A DNA stretch of 64,000 nt from Plasmopara viticola (taxonomy: Eukaryota > Oomycota > Peronosporomycetes > Peronosporales > Peronosporaceae): NCBI GenBank assembly GCA_001695595.3, contig MBPM02000003.1:1116001-1180000 (forward strand), read 5' to 3'. The notes under the pieces were generated by a model. That model saw nothing but the letters and a program-made list of their open reading frames with translations. It did not search any database and was not told the DNA's origin. Position 1 is the first letter of the stretch. The number at the start of each line of letters is the position of its first letter. Shown here one piece after another: positions 33,056-45,000 of this stretch. The position numbers and the translations under genes are program-made.

Positions 33056-35445
33056 GATGATTTTATGGACAAAACTTCACCACAATAGGGCCTCACCCGT
33101 ATTGCCTTGGCTTTAAAATGCTATTTCACAAGAAGTAAGCCAAAGCAGTATCAGTGATGTCCAACCACTGCGCATCGATCGTCACATGGACCACTGAGCG
33201 GAGCTTGACTGGTGCGACAAGCGGTGGTTTATAAGCCAAGGAAGTACGGGCGAGGCCCTGGCATGATTGAATTAGCAGTGCGTGTAAGGACACATCACAG
33301 AAATTCTTGCTTCATACTAGCATTGCTCTACGGGAGACGTGCCAAATTGAGCTTCGGACTATTTCTTTATCACTAGCGGTGCCCATGTTCCTAAATTTGA
33401 GCGCGATGACCAGTGTTCGAACCAGCATCGCGTCTGAACAGGAAACGCTCGTATGAAGATCGGCTAAGAGCAAAGTGGGCGACGCTCAAGGTCGTTAATC
33501 GCTGATCGGACCGAGATTTGTGGCGCGCCAGCCACGCCAAACCCAGGATGAGGTTATAGGTCCAAGATGATATCGAATCATACTACCGAAATCGAGAAAA
33601 TGTAAACCGTCCATCGAGATTCGAGGATCGTTTCTATCGCTGACCAAGCAGTGGCAATGAAAGACTTACGAGCTTGTTGATCCTTTGCATATAGCTGATG
33701 TTCTTGTACAGAGTAGCGTCGAGCGTATTTGTTTGAATCTTCGAGCCTGACAAGGATTTTTTAGAAAAAGTAATAGACGCTTCAATAGTTGGTAAGGCAG
33801 GCTCGGACCCCCACCTTCTCCTTATCAGTATAGCTGAGGTCCAAGGTGATCGAACCGCCCAATGGGCCATTTATTCGCTGGTGGGCCTAGTCAGCAGAGT
33901 TTGTTATTAAAAGACATAGTCAGCCCGATGTCTTTTACTTTGGTGGATCGCTCGGAGGTGTGACCGCACACGGTACGCATAATTGCGTTTCTAAATCCCA
34001 TTCAGTTTAGCCTATCCCGTTGCCACTTCTGAGGTATTGCGCCTGAATGCCCATTCGTGAACTCTCACATCAAGCTTCCCGGTTGCCAATCTGATCTCCC
34101 TGACTCAGAGAAGAATTTTGACTTTTACCTTACCTTGTCTTCACGCCCACCTTGAAGTCCTTTCGGGCACAGCATCGTTCTCAGGCGCCGACGTCAGCGA
34201 CGCAGACGATAGCTTCATCTTCGGCAAATCGTGCTAAAGTTGAGGACTCGTAGAGCTTGAGACTGCCTTTAGATGTCACTGATCGCGTAAGCGTTTGTAC
34301 AACCATATAGTGCATTCCTTTGTAGCTAAGCAGATCCGTCAGCCAGATAAGCCCGTCTTGTTTGGTCTGAGGCTGATGAAAATACTCCTTCATTCAGCTA
34401 GAGAATTAGATTGAGTTAATTAAATTTGGATTGATGAGCAAGAGCTTCCAGATGCAGCGACCTATTTAATTAAAAAACGTGTATATGTCTCTGTCCTTTG
34501 CTTTCGACTTTGAGCCAATACGAGTCGCGGATTGCTATCTGTATGACTGTAAGAGCTACTTAATGCCTTTATACCATGTATTAGATAAGTATTATGCTTG
34601 AAAATGTGAAGTGAACTTTATTCAGGATTATCGGTAAAAAGTCCTGTGGGGCAATTGCTCTTTTACTATATATCATAGTAATCTTACTGATGTGCATTAA
34701 ACGCTAATCTCAAGATCGTGTATTAGCTCCACGATATCAAAAACTGCCTTCCAATAGATATTTTAGACATCGTGTGACTTATGTCACACGATAGTATAAT
34801 ACCACCAACATGTGTATCATCGAGTGACTCCATTGCTCGAGGTGAAGTTGAACACAGTTAGAAAAATATAGACTAGCGTGTTTTGCTCTGCTTCAGAGGG
34901 GTCGAAATGGCCATGATGACAGCTTTGCTGTAGACGGAAAAACGATCTGGTTTATAGAGAACGAGCTTGCGAATGAGCACTTACGTGCAATACCTCGGTT
35001 GTGGCTGTGCTTATTGCTCGATGTAGCTGAATCGTCAGCCGACAAACGTCTCCCAGCTTTGCGGACCGCGTGCGATCACGATTTCTTGGTACCAAAGGAC
35101 CATATAACGTTTCATCAATAGTCAGAAAATCTTCTCGATAAGACATCCAGTAGTGCTTCCTTATTGAATGTTGAAGTCACGGTCATTGTGGGCGGACTAC
35201 ACACGGGTTTGGCCTGGACGGCGTTATTCGTTTACGCCTGATTTAATTCTAGGTGGACGGGAAACGCGGTATGATTGAAGCCAAGATAGGCGGTTTAGGT
35301 AAGAAGATTCATCCAATGTCAGCATCGTCCATATGGACAGACTTAAGCATGCACGGCCGGATTGGTCAATGTCCGTGTCAATCCGATCTCTTTTGCGGGG
35401 TCCGTTCAAATGACAACGAGAGCCAAGATTGACGTTTCAGAAGCT
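33056..35445. other. Gene-poor interval with scattered open fragments
   Basis: No intact gene. A minus-strand fragment at 34393-34181 (MKEYFHQPQTKQDGLIWLTD...) and another at 35146-34952 (MSYREDFLTIDETLYGPLVP...) read smoothly but are short and unrecognised; degraded transposable elements are the likeliest source. A strong hairpin lies at 34769-34792. Confidence 0.35.
34769..34792. repeat. Perfect 10 bp stem hairpin
   Basis: ATCGTGTGAC, a 4 nt spacer TTAT, then GTCACACGAT. It is surrounded by AT-rich non-coding DNA. No poly-T tract or gene end sits beside it, so it may be a fold-back or insertion footprint. Confidence 0.75.
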
Positions 35446-36027
35446 CGAGTAGGGAGAGCAGAGACACAGCTAATCGGGCCGATCAGACGCTTCAATTCCC
35501 GTGAATCTCGGCTATGCTAAAATTGGGAAGGTGGACCTCCGAGCCGCTAGCCAACGTATAATTATCCACCGATTCTCTATCTCTATTTATACCTGCCATT
35601 GAAGCAAAGGAATGTCCTACGTCAAGTCGATCGTCTGCTCTGCTGAATCATAATGGCAAAACCTACTAGGCGCGGGCGACCTACTGAGAAGGAATTTGGA
35701 TTTGTCGTAATTTAAAGCATTACGAGAGCTTGACAGTGTTTTTCCCCGAAAAGATCCATGATCTAAAAGAAGGGTCATGTCCGCAATTCGAATTTTTAGA
35801 TGCTGAGGCAGCCGTGAAGAATTTTGAAGATAAGCAGACCGCTTTTTGTCGACTCAAAGACGTTGAGCATTCACGTCGGACGCCTTACTGCTGAATTGTT
35901 ACCTATGTGGTGAAGGTAGACGAGCACACTTAAACTCAGATACTCTCATCCAAAGTTTAGTGATTAACAAAGCCATTTTTCTGGAAAGCAAAAGCGCCAT
36001 TGATGCAGACACTCGCGCGAGTCGATT
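35446..36027 (-). repeat. Right copy of the inverted repeated element
   Basis: Reverse-complement partner of 29345-30042: block B' at 35446-35544 and block A' at 36006-36027 (perfect over 22 nt). The intervening sequence has diverged and differs in length (about 460 versus 580 bp between blocks). A minus-strand-facing element is implied. A plus-strand fragment between the blocks (near 35735-35890, reading VFFPEKIHDLKEGSCPQFEF) is open but unrecognised. Confidence 0.65.
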
Positions 36028-36084
36028 GGCGTTCTAAATATTGTAACGTCAATATTGGATACTGATGGTGTCGAGGACAACAAC

Positions 36085-36445
36085 TCATATCTCGAAGGCC
36101 ACTGAGCGATCCTCGTACATACACAGCACTTGCTGCATGTCTATGGTGACAAAGCTGGCTTCAAGTCTAGGTAGCACGGGCGAATGTCTTTTGCTGTCAC
36201 GTCATTTACTAGGCAGCGCTCGCATAAGGCAGCGCTCGTTGAATGCGTCGGACGAGGCATTTAGAGCACGGCCTTGACTATTCACATGGTGCGGCAAGCT
36301 TTCCACTGAGCAACGCACTTAAATAGAAGCGTCCACTGCGTAATAGAAAATGTATGGCTGGCAGCACACCAAGATATTAAAGGCGCGGCCTGTATGATGC
36401 ACGTGGAGTAGCCCTTAAGCAACTGAGCAACGCTCGTTGTGGACC
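36085..36445 (-). repeat. Second cluster of the GAGCGTTGCTCAGTG motif, reverse orientation
   Basis: Reverse complements of the 31.7 kb motif occur near 36097 (cactgagcgatcctcg), 36303 (ccactgagcaacgcac) and 36422 (actgagcaacgctcgttg), plus half-motifs gcagcgctcg at 36215-36240. Together with the first cluster this suggests a degraded repeat family with copies in both orientations. Confidence 0.5.
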
Positions 36446-39400
36446 GCTGTCGCTGTATGAAAGGTTGCCTGCAGTTCAAGACTTAAACGTCGTGGCCCTG
36501 ACGATGTAAGTGGATTATCACATAGCCCATCGATCAACAACTTTCATAGCTGTGAGTCTGGCGTGACATACTAGTCGAGATATCTTGGGTGCTCTCTTTC
36601 ATAATTCGCTTGAAGCGCTCAAATCCATTGAGCAGGAATCTGATAAGCGGATATTTGCGCTGGACACTAATGCAAGCGCTGGTGCGCCAATGTACAATCG
36701 TTATGCCACATACACTACACGGAGCGTCCCGTGCTTTAGTTAAGCAAAAGATGGCGCCGCTTGGGTATCGCAGGGGCGTCCCGTCTTGAAAGTAGAGATA
36801 CAAAGTAGATGTGTTAAAATGACAATAGCGCTCGGCTATATGCTTCTACAAAGGATAATATTGGTACGGTATCAGCTTGGCACTGACTACGTCGATGAAT
36901 GCTCTGCTTGGGTTGGATGAGTGGTCAAGCCAGAACTTGAAAAGCATTATAGAGCCGACGGCATAGCCGACGAAAGCGGTGAGCATACGACGTGAAGAAG
37001 AGATTAACTTCTCATTTCTATCAGACGAAGCGGTCTTGGGAGACACTCAATAATACTTTGTGCACGGAGTGGACCTTCAATACAAAAGGCTCTATCAAGT
37101 ACACCTCTTTATAAAGGGATACCAGGATGTGGTTTCACGAGACGCACCTTAGGCGTGTCACCCTTGTAGAGGCTTGAACATTATATTGACTAAATTCAAG
37201 TAGCCAAACGCGGCAAGGAAACGTTTGACGTCATTGACAACTTCTTTTTTCCGTGCAAATCACAAGGCAGAAATCTTTAGATGAGAAAATTTCTCCACTT
37301 TACATGTAATTCTGCGTTAGAAAAAAATGACAAGTGGCACATCATGTACATTTAATAATCAATGAATGCGGTCACCATCCTGGCACAATTGCCGCATTAT
37401 AAAGCGGATATGCAACAAAACAACAGTGCACAGCTTATTCGACTGGGACGACGGCTTTATTATCTGCTCATGTGGGAGATTGATATAACATTGGTTGCGG
37501 TCAGCATTTTAAGCAGTATGATATAGAACTAATCATCTCGAACGCACCTGCGACGTAAAATCGTCAAGTGGCGCAATTTTTTGAGCTCACAGATGGAATG
37601 AACGATCATAGATTGATAATTAATTTGTTCATCGAAAGAGATGTCAGACGTGAGAAAACACATTGTCGACTCGCGGATAGTGCTTAAATGTATACGCACA
37701 AACAAGCTTAACACCAATGCGTTGGCGCTGAAGAATTCTTAATGGCGCTTTATTGGAAAGCATGACTACCGGTCAGAATCCGCTACGGTCATATACCTCT
37801 TCAAATGCGGCCGCACTGTATTGTTAAGCTTGCGGGTGCAATTGCGGTGCCAAACTTCAAGATGACTAGAGCCACTCTTTACAATCATTCTGGTCTCTCT
37901 GACCAAGTGCTTTTTTTTTAATTTCTTACAAAGGTGTATGGACCGGCTTTAGCACGAAAAATATCATGTGCCAATAAGTGCGTCATCTTCTACCAAATCT
38001 CCTTTGACAGAGCGGTCTCATACCAGAGGAATGCATCTTGAAGTGCATTGATTGCGGTGGGTCCGTATATAGCTGAAAGCTGTATCCTATCGTATAATCA
38101 GAACCTTCAGTTCATTTAATTCGTACTGTGTGCATGAGGCAATAAGCACATTTCTTTTTCCTCACCGAGGATCAGTAAGCGACTCAGGTGTAGATTGACT
38201 TCTTATACTACAAATGCAGCGAGCTTGACGTAGTCAAATGTTTAAAGTTAGCGCAGTTTAGGGTTTCTCATCTTCGTTTTATATTAAAAGCTTATACCAG
38301 TCGCAGATTGACTCCAAATTCTCACTTGCCATCGTCGATGGTACCATTTGAGTTGGTGGAAATTCAAGTGTACCACAAGAAGGTGCAAGAGTGTGAACTT
38401 CTTTTTTAGTACCAAGAATTGTATAATTGCAATAAACACTATAATGAGTATCGATCACAAAACTGTTTGAAATCTGGGTGTGCAACAATAATCGTTGGAA
38501 GATATACTGTGTTTGTTTTAACCTTAGTTGGAGATTTAAGAAATCACGTGATTAATGCCAGACAATATGGTATACTAATTCGCATAACACATACTGGTAT
38601 TGTGTACATCCTCAAGAATATTTCTGGACCGATCGCAAGCCATCCTCATCTTTGTTATTCTTACGACGCCGAGTGAATCCTATAAACAAGACTTATGCTA
38701 GAGACACGCGCATAATTGCCGTAAGATCGCGCTATAACTACAATACTTATATAATAAGTATCTTTAAGTACTGAGCGAGGATTGGCCTTAAGAAAGCTCT
38801 CATGCTGCGCGGAGTGAATTGTTGTACTGTCTAGCGTTATGACTTTCATCCGCCGAAAATAACCCCTCTTCTTGCTTGCAAACTTGCTGTCCAAAGAAGA
38901 TGTAGACGTTTTGAAGGCCAGCGACTTACGTCAGCTGCTAAGCATCCTAGAGATGCGCCATACGTTCTTTACTCGATCTTTACTCTCTTCATTGCCCTCT
39001 GTGCCGGGGATATCGTCATGCAGGAGACCTGCTTATTGCCGCGGATTTTTTTTCCACTTTTTGCATGGCCGGCGAGTTTGACGAAAAGCCTTACGAATTT
39101 TAAGGCTCACACGCGGCTAAGTAAGGTCGATGTTATTGCTCCAGTACAGCCTTAACGGGCGAAAAGTTTGCCTTGTCTACGCCAAAATGCTTGTGGCAAT
39201 TCTAGTTTTTTATCATCGCTCGAAGGCGAAAGTGTTTGTGGACCACTGGGCGAGGACAAGCAATTCAAACCCGTTTTCCATCGTGTTGCAGTAAAGCCTT
39301 CTTCAAAGTCTATTTTGTCCAAGTAGATCCTTATGAGGCCACGTTTGCCTCGTCGCCCCGTACGTAAACACAGCTCTTACCGTTAGTGATGTCGTCGATG

Positions 39401-40346
39401 TCGGCACAGCCTTTGACGCAAAAATGTGAATGCACAATTGTGTGCCAAAGCAACCTTCTCCATATGCACCTTGGTCATCGCTTAACGGATTCAGCGCACA
39501 GGCAGCCTTTTTTGCTTCCTGTGCGCTCATCGATATGGCTTTATCGATTCTCGTATAATGTAATAAGAAGGATGGATAACACTCACCCCTCTTCTTTGGT
39601 CGTGAAGGAAGTCTTAATGCGAAATATTGAAACGGGTCTTTACACAGATCGAGAAATTATGCTAAGAAGCTGTGTTTGTAGCTTGAATAAGTGTGACTCC
39701 TCCGGTATCAGCATACTTAGTATTGTCTCCATAACCGTATATTTCTGGTCGATTATCAAGAATCAGAAGTAAGACGAACTTTGTAAGTACTGTATTCAAC
39801 AATCGGTAATAGATTACTAATTGTATACAGTCGTTCACAGTTGATCGATCATACACCTTCCTGCACGCCTTCTTTATGCAAAGTTCTGTGTGTTCTGTGT
39901 CGCCCGCCGCACTGGACGCAATTTTCTACAGCATTATTTATTGTCTGATCGAGACCTTAACCATGCAGGAGGTACGGATGCATGAGTTCTCTATTTATAC
40001 AATTTGATTTAGCCAAGTCAAGCCTTTCATTAATTAAAGGCTTGGTGGACAAAAAGCAAGTATACTAGACCGCTGAGGACGGTATCAAATTTTTGAGCCC
40101 ATCGTCTTTCAAGTCCCAATAAAAATTCAATTCGGGCTCTAAAGCTTAGATGCGGCCTTATTCTTGCAAAAAAAGGAAGCCATTTGTAAAGTCAACTTAT
40201 CATATGTGCTTTTACAGGTGCTCACGATGGGGTGTTTAAACTGGCTGTAATTATATTACTGTCACTCTCGCTTCTGCGCTTCCGACGCCATTGCGCTCGG
40301 CCCGACTCATCTCTTTTCTCGAGCTTTCCTGATCGTTTAGCCATTT
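36446..40346. other. Gene-poor interval up to the SNARE gene
   Basis: About 3.9 kb without an intact gene. Short frames such as 38419-38676 (+), 38872-39081 (+) and 39530-39303 (-) have no recognisable domain. It contains copy 2 of the dispersed repeat (about 39861-39892) and, at its right end, the SNARE promoter. Confidence 0.35.
39861..39892. repeat. Dispersed repeat family, copy 2
   Basis: The sequence ctgcacgccttctttatgca followed by aagttctgtg resembles copy 1 at 27843 (roughly three quarters of bases shared) and copy 3 at 51970. Confidence 0.45.
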
Positions 40347-41258
40347 ATGGGTGATCGGTACCACAGCGCAAAGTCTCCACGCGACAGCAAAAATCGAAAC
40401 ATGACGGATGATCGCTTTAGCAAGCTTGTGACGGAGACGAGCAAGGGCATTTCGACTTTTAACCAGCTATCGCGCAGCATAGCGCAAAAAATGTCACTCT
40501 TTGGTACACCCCAGGATTCGCGTGCCAACCACGCACAGATCAAAGAGATTACCGAGAAGGGCAATAAACTGGTAGCCAAGATCAATCGCCGTCTCCAGGA
40601 GCTCAATCGCGGAGCCAAGGGTGCTAGTGGCCGCACGCGACGCACGCAAGTCAACAAGCTCTCGGCCGACTTTAAGAAGCAAGTGCGTGTCTTTGAAGAA
40701 ACATGCGAGCGCCTTTTGCAGTCAGAGCGACAGTCGGTCGACTTTATTCGCCGCTCATCCCAGAGCTTTAAAGCCAGCGACAATCACCAGTCAAGCGGTG
40801 GCGCAGAGTTTACCAATTACAGTGAAGATCAGATTTACGCGCAAGCCAACGTCATTATCTACGACGAAGACGGTGAGTTGCCTCTGTCGTACTCAATGCG
40901 AGAGTGACTTATCGTATTGATGGTTTGTGTAGATATGCAGCGGAGAGAAGATGACATTATACATATCAACAATCAGTTGCGCGAAGTGAATGCTGCATTC
41001 ACAGAGATCGACGGCCTCGTACAGGACCAGGGAGAAGCGGTGGTGGAGATTGTAGAAAACACGGAAACAGCCAAAGACAACGTGGAGGCGGCTCTGGATC
41101 AAGTGCGACAGGCGGAACAGCGCAAAAAATGCTGCGCATGTTCACGGCTGCAACTCTTTTGCGTTGCCATCTTGTTATTCCTCGTCTTTATCGCGGTCAT
41201 AGGCATTCTCATGACCACTAAAAAACAACAACCCACACAAGTTGTTAGTAAGAAGTAG
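40347..41258 (+). CDS. Qa-SNARE (syntaxin, Pep12/syntaxin-7-like)
   Basis: Two exons: 40347-40872 and 40933-41258. The intron is 60 bp, GTGAGT...GTGTAG, phase 1, giving 283 aa. The N-terminal half is the helical Habc-type regulatory bundle (DDRFSKLVTETSKGISTFNQ through the SAFKKQ-like region LSADFKKQVRVFEETCERLL). Exon 2 carries the SNARE helix: DIIHINNQLREVNAAFTEID, then GLVQDQGEAVVEIVENTETA, with the central zero-layer Gln in VQDQGEAV. A CCAC palmitoylation-like cluster precedes the C-terminal anchor (LFCVAILLFLVFIAVIGILM). Qa-SNAREs form four-helix bundles with Qb, Qc and R-SNAREs to drive vesicle fusion. The compartment (endosomal, as in syntaxin-7/Pep12) is inference from overall resemblance. 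A read-through of the intron truncates the protein before the SNARE motif and is rejected. Confidence 0.92.
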
Positions 41259-42024
41259 CGAGTCGAATAATGTTAAGCACTTCACGTCCAAAATATGATT
41301 ACATCACTGAATCCAATAAATAAATAGTGCAATTCAATGTCTAGCACCCACGACTCTGTCGCGTCGTATCAGGATTGGCTGTGCATTACAAGGTCTGTGG
41401 CTAAATAATTGGCGCGGCAGACTATCTCTATGGTCAATAGCACCCAATTGACAAATGCCGTTAGTGATTGACACACCGCAAATTTGGTGAAAACGAGGTA
41501 TGCGCCTGCGTATTGTGACCATCAACTCATTTTCAACAGCAGTAGAAACTGCATCGTCCGCTGCAGCTTTTGCATGTCTAATGGCGACGTTGGCCGATTT
41601 TTACGGTCTCTTGAAGATCAATTGTCCACTATTGCTCATGGATCGGGCTGCAGGAGTCTGGGCAGTGGCTTCGTCGCTTGGCAGAAAGGTTTGTGGCCTG
41701 ATAATCACGACTTCATTGCTGGCCAGGTCGCAGATGTGCTGCACTGTACGGACTTTGTGCTGTCGTGTATGCAGTGAAGAATGCTTGGAAGAGTACAAGC
41801 AGCACTGCTGGAATGGTCTCCATTGCTTTACGACCCCATCTGACATGGCTGTCAAGTCACGACATTCACACCGTCTACAACTCCATCAACAAGAATGGGG
41901 TCTAGATCTTGACAGCGACAATTTCCCCACTGTAAAGCTGATGCAATTCGCGCAAGCACTTTTGTGAAACGAGCCGTGCATTGACCTTTATTATCACACG
42001 AAAGCCTTGTCGAGATTCAAAAGT
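41259..42024. other. Intergenic region with one questionable open frame
   Basis: 766 bp between the SNARE stop and the end of the Tudor-repeat gene. It contains the open frame described at 41500-41967, otherwise nothing recognisable. Confidence 0.35.
41500..41967 (+). CDS. Unrecognised 155-aa open frame, Cys-rich
   Basis: An ATG-initiated frame of 155 codons. The N-terminal 50 residues are rather hydrophobic (SAAAFACLMATLADFYGLL, then VWAVASSL) and the middle is Cys-rich (CCTVRTLCCRVCSEECLEEY). A different frame over 41484-41777 also reads smoothly (SFCMSNGDVGRFLRSLEDQL, then FVAWQKGLWPDNHDFIAGQV) and looks more protein-like, so the true coding frame may be that one and the locus a frameshifted remnant. 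No family is recognised in either. I cannot tell gene from pseudogene. Confidence 0.25.
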   Translation: MRLRIVTINSFSTAVETASSAAAFACLMATLADFYGLLKINCPLLLMDRAAGVWAVASSLGRKVCGLIITTSLLARSQMCCTVRTLCCRVCSEECLEEYKQHCWNGLHCFTTPSDMAVKSRHSHRLQLHQQEWGLDLDSDNFPTVKLMQFAQALL

Positions 42025-45000
42025 TTAAGCACGTAAACGTTTCAAGGCAATTTTTGTATCGTCCACTAAACGATGGCGTGATAAGAATTGAGCTCGAGAT
42101 GTTGCAACGGAAGAGGAGCTATGTTCTCGTTTCGTACAAGTACTTGAACCTTTGCCTTTCAAAGAGGCCCTCAAATCGACGGAAAACATGGCTGAGAATG
42201 GGACTGCTGTGTCGCGCTCGGACGAGTCAAAGCACACGACACAGACTCGGTCCTTCTCATTAACCGATTCGACAATGCCATTGAAGTATCGGGCTGTACC
42301 ATGAACGCGAGCCATCACGGCTTCCCCGATCGTAAAAGTTTTGGGTGACAACTCAAACCCCATCGTATCAATGCTGTAATTGGTTAACTGTTGTGTGTAG
42401 GATAGCGCAGTCGTATCGTCTAATAGAGTGATTTTATCAAGCGGCACTTGCGTTGTCTGTTCACCGTAATCGAACACCAAGGTGTACATGGGATTGGTTG
42501 ATGCAATAGGGTGCATATCTGAAGCAACAAGCGCTTGAACGCCAGACACGGACTCTGAAGTTCCAACAGGGTCTACGAAACTTATAGCTCTGATTTTAGC
42601 CGAACAATAACGTCCAAAACGCGAGCTCCACGCAAGCACGTAGTCATCCACGGCATACTCTGGCATTTGGTGTGAAAGATTAAAAGGTTTACTGGTGACC
42701 AATCTGGCTTGTGACTGAGTACGCTGATGTTCCACGCTGTCGATGATCATTTGGGACGGGAATACCTCAAAGATAATGGTCCCGTCGGAGAAACGGAGGT
42801 CACATGCTGAAGATGAGTATGCTTTGATCACGACACAGCTCTCGATAGTGGCCTTACGTGGGTGATCAGCTTTAACTTGATATCCCTCCTCCAGCGCTGG
42901 AACAGACAGTCTTCCTCCGTTGTGTGCGACAGCGGAAGCTTGCATAAGCACAGCGTTTTTCAAGGACCTCACGTCGAGATCTGCATGAAGACTGAGGCGC
43001 TTGCGCTTAAAAATAAGATGTGGAGAGATTTCGTATCCGGTTGACCCGTCAGCAAAATCAACAGCTGCAGTTTTATTTGAATAAACTCCGTTCAAAAGCC
43101 CAACTTTCTCTATTTCACCTGAGCTGTCCAAGTCATCATTATCGGCCAAACATTTGACGTAAATTTGGTCACCAATGTACACTTTGACCTTGCCGCTACA
43201 TACGAGAAATTGGTCTTCCGTGATTGTGACTGCAGCTTTTTTTTTCTCGTACACAGGACTGATCTTGTCTGCTGGAACATTGACCAGCCGGATCCGATTG
43301 GCAAGCAAAACGTTAAAAGTAGATTGCGATTCTTGTTCCAAAGTAATGATGCCACGACCGGAAAAGCGACTACCTGGATGCACCGAGACCTGTACTTTTT
43401 GACCCACGAAAAGCACGCGTTGTGATCGTTCGAGGTCCATTAGTTGTTGCTCCAGCTCACCCAGCGATGGCAACAACTCCACTTTGTCTTGTGACACTAC
43501 CTGGATGGTAAGACTGTCATTCTCTTCCGTCAATACGGCGTAGCTTTCGTCTTCGACGCGCCGCGTGACTGTACCATAAGTTCGGATGCCGTCCAAAGCT
43601 CGTTCGTACACAACTCGAATGCTATCACCGTCTTTTTGAGCTGACGAGGGGGCATGACATCGAATTGAGTACATCGTATACAACTTTGCCTTCATTAAGC
43701 GTACATGTTCAGCCAACGCTAGTTTTTTCGGGACTTTTGTCGGCTGTACTTTATTATTGCCACGTAAATAGCACCCGACAATAGACTGCCACAACCGCTT
43801 TGGCGTTGATAAGACCTGCTTCCTGTCGATATGGGTAATCGATCGCCGCTCGACCTGAGAATCTGATGACATTGTTGACCGACATCCGGTCCTTCGTTGC
43901 ACCCGTGTAGCTTTATTAATGCCAAATGTCTGGGTCATCTGTTGCCACGGTGTCATCAGCATGTCTTCGTCACTTGACTCACCCAAGTCGCTGACTTGAG
44001 TTGAGTCATCCTCGTACGCTATACCACAATCAAGCCGCTTCATAATCAAAGCCTCGTCTTCTACCAGAAATGGCCCCATCCCAGCGTTCGTACTAGTGCT
44101 TTCAAAAGAAGGGAGTCCAGCTTCAACAACGATGCTGTTGTCGTCAAAACTGAGAACCACTTCTCGTGGTGGAGTGACCGAGAAGTCTACCATGACGTGC
44201 TGTAACGGAAGGAGATTAATCTCGGGAGCTACCGACGGGTCTAGACTGTGGTTCATACTCTCGTCGTGCAGCCTTTGTTGCGATTTTCTTCGCAACTTTG
44301 CGTCGATCAAACTCTCCCCCTTTGATCTACTCCAGCCCTTAGCGCCAAGCATTTCACTTTGTTTTCTCGCCAGAGACGTGTCTTGACCGTGCTCGTCCCA
44401 GTGCTTTTCCACCACTTCATCTGATACGTTATGCCTCTGTCGCACCATAATGTCTTCCTGACGAACGCGATAACTAAGTGTTCCATCGTCAAAAACGACC
44501 ATGAACATGCCTCCGCCTAAATAAGTAGCAAGGTTACCCGAGTAAAAGTACGGTGTCTTTTTGTATCGTCCAAACACACGTTGACCGTACGTCCACTGGT
44601 TAATTAATGGCACAAAGCGTGGAACGGAGCTGGGCGGTCCTGACTCGGTGGCCAACGAAAAGATAGTTGCAGAATTGCTTCTTGAAGGAGGTCGCTCACC
44701 ATATTGGTGAGTAACAAGCTCTTGAGCCCCTCCGTGATTCAAGTCGCAACCATTCTTTGCACTTGGCATCGATTCGGCTGGTTTGAAAAAAAATATATCC
44801 GCTTTGCTAGTGACGTTACGATGAAGGTCGAGACGACCACTTTGTTGTTGGGTCAATAAACTGTGTCGGTTAGCAAGCGCGCCGTTATCATACAGCGTAA
44901 TGCGATCGCCAAGACTTTGGATAGGCGAGTACGAAAGCTTTCTTGCGGGCAACGTGAGCTTGCCAGACGGCGTCTTACTACCATGCACACGTGTAGTAAT

